From: Corynebacterium sp. NML140438
Lineage (GTDB): Bacteria > Actinomycetota > Actinomycetes > Mycobacteriales > Mycobacteriaceae
Direction: 5' to 3'
NCBI RefSeq assembly: GCF_001875725.1
Contig: NZ_MLCQ01000019.1
Coordinates: 62,001-126,000, forward strand
DNA: 64,000 nt
The notes beneath the pieces are model-generated. The model saw only the letters and a list, made by a program, of their open reading frames with translations, did no database searches and was not told the DNA's origin. The position numbers were made by a program, and so were the translations under genes. Positions 36,451-44,590 of the stretch are shown piece by piece; the first letter of the stretch is position 1; every line of letters begins with the position of its first letter.

Positions 36451-36524
36451 ACAGCGCGACGTTTCGTGGGGTACCCGCCATCCCCGCGGTGGCTACTTCC
36501 TCACTACGTTGTTGCTCGAAAATG

Positions 36525-36719
36525 CTATGCGCGCTTCTTCAGGAAATACGATTTCCAAAACCTATTTTTCGAACGATCCTCAGAGTAGCGACGTGCCATG
36601 AATTCATCTGTACGGTGACGTGAAGTTTCGGCAGCTTCCAAAAGGGCAGCAACAATTTCAGGGTCGACTGACGAAATTTGCGCTTTGTCTTTACGTCGCT
36701 GCGGATAGCGCGTCGTCAT
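36525..36719 (-). CDS. Small basic protein, unknown
   Basis: 64 residues, rich in Arg and Lys, with helical AAETSRHRTDEFMARRYSED. The ATG at 36719 has a very good site, GGGGAAGGAG, and overlaps the TGA of the upstream frame (ATGA), so it was clearly translated as part of an operon. No family recognised. It may be a remnant of the decayed operon upstream. Confidence 0.5.
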   Translation of the reverse strand: MTTRYPQRRKDKAQISSVDPEIVAALLEAAETSRHRTDEFMARRYSEDRSKNRFWKSYFLKKRA

Positions 36720-37054
36720 TTGAGTTTCTCCTTCCCCTCATCTTCGTCATCGTAGTGCAAAATGAGCACCTGCAGGAGCATCACAAAAATACAGATGAAC
36801 CCAACGGAATATGGGATTATCCCAAGTGAACGAAGAGTTGTGTTTGTTCCACTCCTATTTCGTTCCGGTTCGGCAAAATCGAGACCCCCACCTGGCGTAA
36901 GGTTTCCTGGACTACTCGACTCCTTGCGCAGTTGAGCCTCAAGAGCATTGGCGTAATCTTCAGCCGCCTGTGTGTCGGATGCGGTTTGTTGGTACCGGTG
37001 TTCCAGTAACGCGGTATCGGCCTATTCCGGGTAGTTGGTACCGATCCGGGTCAA
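36716..37054 (-). pseudogene. Membrane-protein gene with internal TAG
   Basis: A TTG at 37054 overlaps the stop of the preceding 55-codon frame (TTGA). Ten codons later comes TAG (37022-37024), then an open frame ADTALLEHRYQQTASDTQAA to the end. A membrane helix (IIPYSVGFICIFVMLLQVLI) is followed by an acidic tail DDEDEGKEK. It overlaps the next gene by ATGA. The tight start/stop overlaps show a former operon; the TAG makes this copy probably inactive. Confidence 0.4.
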
Positions 37055-37218
37055 GCATCAAGCATGCGCTGCCCAACCTTGTAGGTGATGCCGATTTTGA
37101 CAAGGTATTTCTTTTTGCCTCCGTAGGGTATCTGTGCGTAGGTCATGATGATCTCGCGTTTTTGTTCTGTGGTGAGCTCCTCCGACGCGGAGCTGGTGGC
37201 AGGCATGACTACCGTCAT
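37051..37218 (-). CDS. Short protein with possible helix-turn-helix
   Basis: 55 residues, AGGAAGGA 10 bases before the ATG. The text ELTTEQKREIIMTYAQIPYG and KKKYLVKIGITYKVGQRML resembles the N-terminal helix-turn-helix of small transposase or phage-type proteins, but the match is weak. It could be a complete small regulator or a truncated orfA. It leads directly into the broken membrane-protein frame. Confidence 0.4.
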   Translation of the reverse strand: MTVVMPATSSASEELTTEQKREIIMTYAQIPYGGKKKYLVKIGITYKVGQRMLDA

Positions 37219-37242
37219 CGCGTCAGTCCTTCCTACCCGGTG

Positions 37243-37509
37243 TTATACCGGGTGACGTGGGAAGTTCACGAGTTCAACGGCAGGAGGGGACCTGAGGTAG
37301 GAACTAAACCCAGGACGCTTCATTGTATGTCCTGTTCGGACTTTGAAGACTTTATCGAAGTCGATCGGGACGAATCCACCTTGCCCGGTACTTTGTTTGT
37401 CAACAAACAACTTCTCAAATTCGTTGTCTGCCAGAGCTGCGATCTGTTCAACTGTGACAACCCACAGGTTCGTAGTGGAACCGCGTGTGGTTCGCGCGTG
37501 CGGCTGCAC
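37243..37509 (-). CDS. Short hypothetical protein
   Basis: 88 codons from a GTG without a good ribosome site. VVTVEQIAALADNEFEKLFV followed by VPIDFDKVFKV looks like genuine protein sequence. A separate strong site, GGAAGGAG, lies at about 37600 before a short frame MTDYRAIMRLLNKQHF that ends early, so the original start may have been there and a frameshift may separate the two. Unknown family. Confidence 0.3.
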   Translation of the reverse strand: MQPHARTTRGSTTNLWVVTVEQIAALADNEFEKLFVDKQSTGQGGFVPIDFDKVFKVRTGHTMKRPGFSSYLRSPPAVELVNFPRHPV

Positions 37510-37751
37510 GGTGCGAGCACCCGAACTGATGTTCTATTCTGCGTTAAAAATGCTGCTTATTCAGCAACCTCATTATCGCGCGGTAATCCGTCATGAGCGA
37601 ACTCCTTCCAGCTGATGCCACATCTGTGTAGTGCGGCTACCGAAAGTATGTATGTGAAGGGATATCCAGTGCGACCAGATACTCACTGTGGTCCTACCGG
37701 ATAATCACGACACTGTTATCAAATAGCCGGTCACAACAGTTAACCTCGGCT

Positions 37752-38414
37752 CTAACGAACGCGAACCTTTTCGAGTGACGTGCTTTTCTGCGGATCAAGA
37801 ATTTCAATCGGCACATGGAGATTAGCAATAGCTTCGTCCCCTAATTTGTTTAAGGCTTTTTGCAGTGGGCCGGTAAGCGGGGAATGAGACGATATCGTTT
37901 TGCCATATTCTTGCGTACCAAGAACGCTCATTTCATTGTGATAACGTATGGTTGCGGCGTAAGCGGAAGTTAATTCGTTGATACACTTTCCTAGCGCAGG
38001 ATGCGTGACCTCGAGTTCAAGTTCGCGAACCGATAAAAAGCAGCCAGTATAATAATCTTCCCATATCCCGACTAAATCGTTAGCCAAATTTGAACTTCCG
38101 TTATCGCTATTGACGGCCTGCTCGTCAAACTTCCGAACCCTGTCTTTGACCCTATGTCTTGTTACGGATGCTTCGCTACGAAGTTCACGGACACACTTGG
38201 CCACAGCATGCCTTTGCCTAGCATAATCTTCGCGTAAAAGCTTATCGTGCAGCTCCTGATCTAACCTAAGGTACTCGCGCTCACGTCTCTCTTCTTCAGC
38301 CTTCTGACCGCGTTTTCGACTCTCTTCCGCCATGGACGAGGTCAAATAACTACTTCAAACTGCACCTATCAGCGCTGCAATAGCTACAATCGATGAAGCA
38401 ATGATCTGTACCAT
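37752..38414 (-). pseudogene. Signal-anchored charged protein with TGA after codon 19
   Basis: A good site TAAGGAG precedes ATG 38414, which starts MVQIIASSIVAIAALIGAV, a membrane helix, then TGA (38355-38357), then an open frame SSYLTSSMAEESRKRGQK and a long charged helix (ERREREYLRLDQELHDKLL), 197 codons in total after the stop. A TTG at 38345 could restart translation and give a soluble 197-residue protein. Either the gene is broken or the product now lacks its anchor. Function unknown. Confidence 0.45.
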
Positions 38415-38489
38415 GAGTTCTCCTTACTAGAAAATCCTAGGGTGAAGATCGCAACAAATTAGTTTTCCCATAGCAGTCTAACAATGTTT

Positions 38490-38857
38490 TGTCCATAGGG
38501 TTTTTGGACACGGAGTCCGGCGGCTTCTTGGACACGGAATCCATGGTGTTCTTAGGCACTACTAGCGACTTACGGTTGCAGCCTGCGTTTCGGCCGGGGC
38601 TTGGATAGTTTCGGGTTCATCCGCGGTGGTTGGCGATGTTTCATTCCTTCGACGAGGTTGATGTTGATCTGACCACCTGGCGGGCGGCGGCTCAACGTGA
38701 TCGGCAGGGACACGCTGAAACGGAATTCACCATCATGGGTCGTGTAGAGCTCCGTAACATTATCGACTGTGACTGTGGAGTAGTGCCTGCGGTTTTTAAA
38801 CCTCAAATCAATGTAGAGACCGAAGCCGCATACGCGTACAACGCCATCTTTGCTCAC
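38490..38857 (-). mobile_element. Remnant of an IS481-like insertion sequence (3' end)
   Basis: The frame 38570-38857 (95 codons) reads SKDGVVRVCGFGLYIDLRFK then STVTVDNVTELYTTHDGEFR, resembling the C-terminal beta domain of IS481/integrase-core transposases; the catalytic core is missing. Downstream lie two 15-base direct copies of TTGGACACGGARTCC (38504-38518 and 38528-38542), and TGTCCA/TGGACA arms at 38490-38510. Only the end of the element survives. Assignment to IS481 rather than another integrase-type family is moderate. Confidence 0.5.
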
Positions 38858-39051
38858 GCAGAGTTAGTCTGGGATACCCCAATGGTTTGTTGATTGTTTG
38901 GTCGGTGTCGTTAGTGTGGGTTTATCGGTAGGGGCTGGGGCCCCTTTAATTTGCTGACTACACGTACCAAATAGCCTCACCTCACGGCCGACAACCTCGG
39001 TCGGCTATCGCTAGATCGAAAGACGTGCCGACCAGGTTGCATGGCCACACC

Positions 39052-42000
39052 CTAGTCTCGCTGCCTCCGAGTCCCCATCGCAGCACCTAGTCCTATCACT
39101 AAGAAGCCCGCAACAGTCGGAGCGAAAAGCCCGATGCCACCCGTCTTGGGCAAATTGCCCTGCCTTACGTTGGCGACCTTCAGCGAGATCACTGGACGGG
39201 AGTTTCCAGCAAACACCTTGCCTTCGGTAACCTCCGCTGGGAGAGAGTTAGAGTAGTTCACTCCGTCGAAGTATTGAATCTGATAGCCACCGTTTGCGGC
39301 GCTCTCAATTTTGAATTTGAGCGGCTGAACTAGAAGAGCGTACTGCGCACCATTGGCTTGTGGCGCCCTGGTCTCTGTAAGTGTGTATTCGATGCCGGGT
39401 CGCATGAGCTTCTCAACAGAGTATGTCGCGGTTCCTCCAGTAAGGGGGTGATTCTTCACCTGCCCGTCTTCAATCCAGGACAGGTTGAACTCGGCGCCGC
39501 TTAGGCTTCCTGTGACTCCGTCAGCATCCACTTTCTCTAGCTGCAAGTCGAGGCCAGTTTCGGACTTACGGTTGGCAACGACACAGCGAACAGATGCGTA
39601 TGGCTCAGCCTTGACGATGAACCCGTTTTCACCATCGTTAACGACTTCGGCTACGGATTCAAAGTATCCAGGGTTATCTTTGCCAGGTTCCTTAAAACCA
39701 ATCGTTTGCGTACAGACCGCGTTTTTACCGTCTTGGGGCATCAACGTAAACCCGGGTTGGGATTGTTCGTTGACTTTCAGACTGGTCTTCGAGTTTGAGA
39801 CGATTCGCCAAGCGGCTTCGCCTTTGACTGTCTTATTCGGAGCATCGACCGTCTCGCGGGCAGTCAGCTGCGAGGACGAACTGACCGCGCCGGTTGGGTT
39901 CCCCAAGTCCGGGTTATTGAGAATCCTGTAGCCGTTCTTCAAGATGTTCTGCGCAGCAGCGTCGCTCGCGTTGAATCGCCATCCTGGTGCAGCCTCGTCT
40001 AGCAGTTTCCCGTTTTCGTCGTAGGTTTGCTTTTGGACGATCAGCTCACCTTCGCAATAGGTCTTTTGCTCATCTACGACCTTCTTCAATGCGCCCGCGA
40101 GATCAGTATAGGTGTCATACTTCTTTGGGACACCGGTCCAGGATATGTACTCGGCGGTTTGCTGGAAGTTGAGGGTTCCTAGGGCCCAGTCCTTCACATT
40201 TTTCTTCCAATCGTACGGGGATTGTCGGTCGTTAATGATCTTGAAGGCGCCGTGTTCGATGGCCGTCTTGAAGTTCGGATAGGAGTCATCGTTAGGGTAC
40301 TGGTAGGCGGATAGCTTCTTCTTCTGTGCATCAGACAGTGTCTCCTGGTACCACCAGATGTATTTGTTCAAATTAGGCTGAGTGGTACGCAAAATATCTC
40401 GCAAAACGAGCTCTTCATCAACCGTTTGACCATTGCGCATTTTAACATTCACGAGCAGTGGCTCAATGCGGGTACCTTCGTTCTTAATCTCGTTGGCTCT
40501 CTCGATCGCAAGCCTCAAAGAAGTCTTTTGGACGTACTGGCCTCCACCAGGTTTGTTAGCCTGCCAACCTAGGTCGTCGAATGTAGGCATACCATCAGTG
40601 ATGAAGTAGACAAGGTCGTACCCCTTGCCTTTCACCTGTTTCAAACCGGCTTCCCAGTTTGTCGACGGGCTGCCGTCTGGCCAATACTTCCAGCCTTCAA
40701 TGGCATTCTTTGCGCGTTCGAACCCTGCCTGCGTACTCAAGCTTGTGGAAGGCATAACTTCTCTCGCGCCGGTACCAAACTCGTACAAACCCACCTCTGT
40801 AAGAGTGCCGTTCAGTGCTTCAACGACAGACATCGCGGGAAGGATGTAATCTTCGTCAGGGCCTCGGCGTTTCTTCGCCTGGTCGTACGGAAGATCCTTA
40901 CGGAATTTCACCGATGCTGAGCGGTCTGCGACAATCGCGATTTTGAGTCCACATTTTTTCGGCAGAACTGGGTTTGGTACAGGATCGGGCAAATCCCGAC
41001 GGTCGAAATCGGCCGGAAACTCGATTTTCCCCGTGTCTGTCTGTGTCTTTACAGGCTCGCCATAAATGTCGACCATACCGTCAATTGTTATCGGGTTGTT
41101 GAAGTAGCTTCCTGAAACTATAAAGTTCGAGCCTTTCTCAACAAGCACAGAGTCGACGACTTTTCCATCCTTCATCGGGACGACTTTGAACAAGACGTTG
41201 TCGCCGTCGTTATTGCCTGGAAGCTTCTCGAGCTTAAATTTCACTCCGGGTTCAATGAGGTTCGCATCAAAGTGAAAGTACTTCCAATCAAACGAGCTGC
41301 TTGGAGCTTTGATTTTTACAATGGCTTCTTTGAATTTGATGCGAGACTCAACAGTAGTAGAGGCCTCAAAGTGTGGCCCTTCTGCGTTAAAACTAGGATC
41401 CGTGAGTTGAACGCCACCATGCCCGGAAAACTGAACCAATTTATCGGGTTTCACGGTCGGCTTTTCTAGCTCCTGGCCCCAAATCTGTGCAGCGTACCAC
41501 CCATTTGGTGGACCAATCAGGTTCATAGTGACCGTGTCACCAGGCTGGAATTCAATATCCGTAATTTCGGGAACGAGCCGGAACTCCGTGTCAAAGGACT
41601 TACCCAGATTATTTTTGTTCCAAAACCGCTGGTTTGCGAAATCGGCGTTTTCCTTTTGACCAACCGTCCGAAAAGTGACTTCTCTACTGACAACAGTTTG
41701 ATCTGCTCGAGTGACACGAATCCGTACAGGGCCTTCAACGCTCTTAGTGTTTGAGTCGTTTCTCTGTTTTTTGACCGCAAAACGAGTCAACCGGTATGCA
41801 GGCTTATCGCCTGTAGCCGTAAATGAAATTTCTGGATTTCCATTCACATACCTATAGCTGAAATCTTGCTTCGCAGAAAGCTCTTTGTCAGGCCAGCCGG
41901 GAATAGTCGCGACGTCACGGTTCTGCCCCACTAACTGATCCGGAGCCTCCTCCGCCGGGCGCCCCTTCCCATAACCGGACGCGGTAAGCTGCGCCTCGGA

Positions 42001-42612
42001 CGGCACTTCGGCGCTCTCGGCGATCGCGTACTCACCGGCGTCGGTCGCGCGGACCTCGATCTCAACGACCTGTGGCGGGATGGTGTGCAGGGCGTTCAGG
42101 TTGAACGCCACAAAGCCGCCGTCAGCGGAGTTCACGAAGCCGTAGTCGTAAGGCTCGAGCTTGCGGCCGTCAGCGGTGACGGACAGGACTTCCTTAATCT
42201 CGCCTTTGCCCGCGCGCTGCAGCGCGAAGATGTTTTCCTTCGACGCCTTGCCGCCGAACTCCCATGCCTCGCCCTCGGGGTCGTTGACCACGATGCGGTC
42301 AACGTCGCCCTTGCGCTCGACGGTCACGGAGTTCGCGGTAGCCGGGGCCTCTGCTGGTTTCGAAGCAGATGCAGAGGCAGCGGCAGGCGCCGAAGGCGTG
42401 GCGGAGGACGACGGGGTGCCGTCGTCCATCCACGAGTAGGTGGGCAGACCGGCGTCGTCGGTGGGGATGTCGGAGACCGTCGTGGTCTCCTCCGCATGCA
42501 CGGCCGGGTACGCGCCCAGGCCAGCGGCGAGTGCCACCGAAGCAAACACAGCGGCGAGGCCACGGGCACGGTGCCGAGCAGGAGATCCTGCAGGTTTGAT
42601 AAAGTTTCGCAT
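39052..42612 (-). CDS. vWA-type pilus tip adhesin of operon 2 (SpaC/SpaF-like, LPKTG)
   Basis: 1186 residues. Signal peptide about 1-40 (AYPAVHA). A vWA domain starts near residue 550 with the metal site IAIVADRSASVKF and continues through YDLVYFITDGMPTFDD. C-terminal Cna-B-type domains include SGAEFNLSWIEDG and an E-box-like YTLTETRAPQANG. Sorting signal LPKTG (about 1154). By analogy with SpaC it binds host cells at the fibre tip. Base composition changes inside the gene: the first 225 codons are GC-rich like the rest of the window, while the remainder is clearly richer in A/T, suggesting that most of the gene was exchanged by recombination. Confidence 0.9.
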   Translation of the reverse strand: MRNFIKPAGSPARHRARGLAAVFASVALAAGLGAYPAVHAEETTTVSDIPTDDAGLPTYSWMDDGTPSSSATPSAPAAASASASKPAEAPATANSVTVERKGDVDRIVVNDPEGEAWEFGGKASKENIFALQRAGKGEIKEVLSVTADGRKLEPYDYGFVNSADGGFVAFNLNALHTIPPQVVEIEVRATDAGEYAIAESAEVPSEAQLTASGYGKGRPAEEAPDQLVGQNRDVATIPGWPDKELSAKQDFSYRYVNGNPEISFTATGDKPAYRLTRFAVKKQRNDSNTKSVEGPVRIRVTRADQTVVSREVTFRTVGQKENADFANQRFWNKNNLGKSFDTEFRLVPEITDIEFQPGDTVTMNLIGPPNGWYAAQIWGQELEKPTVKPDKLVQFSGHGGVQLTDPSFNAEGPHFEASTTVESRIKFKEAIVKIKAPSSSFDWKYFHFDANLIEPGVKFKLEKLPGNNDGDNVLFKVVPMKDGKVVDSVLVEKGSNFIVSGSYFNNPITIDGMVDIYGEPVKTQTDTGKIEFPADFDRRDLPDPVPNPVLPKKCGLKIAIVADRSASVKFRKDLPYDQAKKRRGPDEDYILPAMSVVEALNGTLTEVGLYEFGTGAREVMPSTSLSTQAGFERAKNAIEGWKYWPDGSPSTNWEAGLKQVKGKGYDLVYFITDGMPTFDDLGWQANKPGGGQYVQKTSLRLAIERANEIKNEGTRIEPLLVNVKMRNGQTVDEELVLRDILRTTQPNLNKYIWWYQETLSDAQKKKLSAYQYPNDDSYPNFKTAIEHGAFKIINDRQSPYDWKKNVKDWALGTLNFQQTAEYISWTGVPKKYDTYTDLAGALKKVVDEQKTYCEGELIVQKQTYDENGKLLDEAAPGWRFNASDAAAQNILKNGYRILNNPDLGNPTGAVSSSSQLTARETVDAPNKTVKGEAAWRIVSNSKTSLKVNEQSQPGFTLMPQDGKNAVCTQTIGFKEPGKDNPGYFESVAEVVNDGENGFIVKAEPYASVRCVVANRKSETGLDLQLEKVDADGVTGSLSGAEFNLSWIEDGQVKNHPLTGGTATYSVEKLMRPGIEYTLTETRAPQANGAQYALLVQPLKFKIESAANGGYQIQYFDGVNYSNSLPAEVTEGKVFAGNSRPVISLKVANVRQGNLPKTGGIGLFAPTVAGFLVIGLGAAMGTRRQRD

Positions 42613-42633
42613 CTTTCTTTCCCTACTTCCGCT

Positions 42634-43548
42634 TTACCGTGTCTCGTTCTTGCTTCGCCGCGCCAGGAACAATCCCAGCACAATTAACAGTCCGCCAAGT
42701 CCCGCGGCCCACAGCACGTTCGCACCTGTGGACGCCAGCGACCCGCGCTCTTTCTCGGGGACGGCGCGGGGGTGGGTGACGGTGGTGACCACGCCGTTCG
42801 GTTTCGTTGTCACGATTGTCGACGGCACCGTGGTCGTCACCGTTGTCGGTGTGCCATTCGGTGGAGTCGTGGTGTACGTCGTCCGGATAGTGGTGCTCAC
42901 CCGAGGAGGTGTCGACGTCGTCGTCTTCGTCGTGGTCACCGTGTGACCGGGCTTTGTTGGCGTGGTTGATGGTGGCTCCGAAGGCTCCCACGGTGGTGGG
43001 GTGCCGTAGCTCTTGTCCCACTTCATCACGAGGACGTTCTCGTACTCGTAGCGGATGCCGCGCTCGTCAGGAAGTGGGAGGATGAGCAGCTTTGGGCTGC
43101 TCAGGTGGTACTCGTACTTCGTGTCCGGGGCGGACTCCTCCACCAGGTACAGGCCCGGCGTGAGGTTGTCGAAAAGGACTTCGCCGCGCTGGTTCGTCGC
43201 CTTCGTTTCGATGACGTCGAGGCCGCGCGTGCGGGCGTCGTCAAGCGTGGTTTTCTTTGCCACGTTGCTGCCCTGTTGCGTCGTGATGTCGATGCCCCGC
43301 ACCTTCGACAAGGTGAACTTGGCGCCGGCGATGGCTGGAGGCTTCTGGCCGGCCGGGACCTGGTCGTATGGGTTGGTGCCCTGCTTCTTCAGCAGGAGCT
43401 GGATCGGCTTATTCTTATCGATGCTCGCCGGGTCCAGCTTCGCATCATTGCCGCTAATTGGGCGCACATCAGCCACCGCGGGCGTCAACGCACCCGCGGC
43501 GAGCATCGTGGCTGCACCACACGCTGCCAATAGTTGGGACAAGCGCAT
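42634..43548 (-). CDS. Base (minor) pilin of operon 2, LASTG anchor
   Basis: 304 residues from ATG 43548, overlapping the stop of the sortase gene (TAATG). Signal peptide about 1-28 (PAVADV). A Cna-B-like pilin domain (VLFDNLTPGLYLVEESAPD) is followed by a Thr/Pro/Val-rich stalk. LASTG (about 271), helix and RRSKNETR form the anchor. LAxTG is typical of SpaB/SpaE-type base pilins that tie the fibre to the wall. The anchor LASTGANVLW resembles LAYTGANVIW of operon 1, so the two base pilins are related. Confidence 0.85.
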   Translation of the reverse strand: MRLSQLLAACGAATMLAAGALTPAVADVRPISGNDAKLDPASIDKNKPIQLLLKKQGTNPYDQVPAGQKPPAIAGAKFTLSKVRGIDITTQQGSNVAKKTTLDDARTRGLDVIETKATNQRGEVLFDNLTPGLYLVEESAPDTKYEYHLSSPKLLILPLPDERGIRYEYENVLVMKWDKSYGTPPPWEPSEPPSTTPTKPGHTVTTTKTTTSTPPRVSTTIRTTYTTTPPNGTPTTVTTTVPSTIVTTKPNGVVTTVTHPRAVPEKERGSLASTGANVLWAAGLGGLLIVLGLFLARRSKNETR

Positions 43549-44456
43549 TAGGACAGAACCTCCTCGTTCACAGCGCCGGAACGGTCGCTCTTCTTCTTTT
43601 CGCGGTACACCCACCAGATCAGCGCCAGCAGGATCAGCAGGGACACCCCGCCGAGCGCCCACATCCACCACTGCAGGGTGGAGGTGGAGTCGTCGAGGAC
43701 GCTGGCCTCGTCTGGGTCCATGGGTACTCGCTCCGCGTGGACGAGCAACCGGTGCGTATTGATGCCGTACGGCGTACAAGTGATCAACGTCAGCAGGTCG
43801 CGCTCCGGGTCGGCGCGCAGGCTGTCGGTCTCATCCGGCAGCACAACTTCGATGTCGTACACCTTGTACTTCATGCGCTCGCCGAACGTGGAGACGTAGA
43901 TGGCGTCGCCGACTTTAATGTCGGAAAGGTTGTCGAACAGGGTGGACGTCGTTAAGCCTGTGTGACCCGTGATGACCGAGTGGAACCCCTTGCCACCTGT
44001 GGGAAGCGCCGACCCGTACAGGTGGCCAAGGCCCTTCTGCAGGGTGTCCTCCGCCGTGCCGTGGAAAACGGGCAGGCGCAGGTCAATCGCCGGAATCGCA
44101 ATCTGCGACATCGCCGACACACCCTCCAGCTGACGCTCGTACTCCTTGTAATCAGCGTTGTCCTCGCTGATGCGGGCGAGCCACGGGTCGAGGATCGGCC
44201 CGTCGGTGTGCGCCTCGTTGTACGCCTTCGCGGCTTCGAATGCCGTATTTACTTCTTCGACTGGTGTTTGTTGCAGCTCTTCCTCGTAGAGCTTCGCTAC
44301 CTGCTCCTGCACCCGGTTGTTCCACTGCGTCGCAATGACCGGATACATGAGCACCGCAATGCCCACCAGCACCAGGATGACCGGCAGCGCCATACGCTTG
44401 AAGAACGACTGTTGCCCCGGCTCCCGCCGATGCTTCGCCTTCACCTCTGTTGCCAC
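43548..44456 (-). CDS. srtC: Class C (pilus) sortase of operon 2
   Basis: 302 residues, AAAGGAAG upstream. N-terminal helix (LPVILVLVGIAVLMYPVIAT), catalytic His in VITGHTGLTT, Cys in LLTLITCTPYGI and Arg in NTHRLLVHAERV, and a C-terminal helix (WMWALGGVSLLILLALIWWV). The segment HTDGPILDPWLAR corresponds to the class C lid (aromatic after an acidic residue). It polymerises pilin 2. Separated from the pilin gene by a strong hairpin. Confidence 0.94.
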   Translation of the reverse strand: MATEVKAKHRREPGQQSFFKRMALPVILVLVGIAVLMYPVIATQWNNRVQEQVAKLYEEELQQTPVEEVNTAFEAAKAYNEAHTDGPILDPWLARISEDNADYKEYERQLEGVSAMSQIAIPAIDLRLPVFHGTAEDTLQKGLGHLYGSALPTGGKGFHSVITGHTGLTTSTLFDNLSDIKVGDAIYVSTFGERMKYKVYDIEVVLPDETDSLRADPERDLLTLITCTPYGINTHRLLVHAERVPMDPDEASVLDDSTSTLQWWMWALGGVSLLILLALIWWVYREKKKSDRSGAVNEEVLS

Positions 44457-44546
44457 CGCGTCTTCCTTTCATTTGGCACGTCTTATCGACGTCCCCTTCT
44501 TCCAAAACTGGGGCGGGAGTTTCAAGCCGTCCCGCCGACCGGCCAT

Positions 44547-44570
44547 CCCCTGCGGGGCTTCCCGCAGGGG
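44547..44570 (-). promoter_or_regulatory. Hairpin between major pilin and sortase genes
   Basis: Perfect 10-pair stem CCCCTGCGGG/CCCGCAGGGG with a four-base loop, 20 bases after the pilin stop codon and without a T run. Such a structure can act as a partial terminator or RNA stabiliser, keeping pilin mRNA above sortase mRNA. Confidence 0.6.
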
Positions 44571-44590
44571 GCTCCTACATCACGTACGGA

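Noticed and set aside
42624-43021. His/Asp-rich minus-strand frame over the stalk of base pilin 2
   Set aside because: Alternative frame of the Thr/Pro stalk codons; the pilin frame has signal peptide and LASTG anchor.
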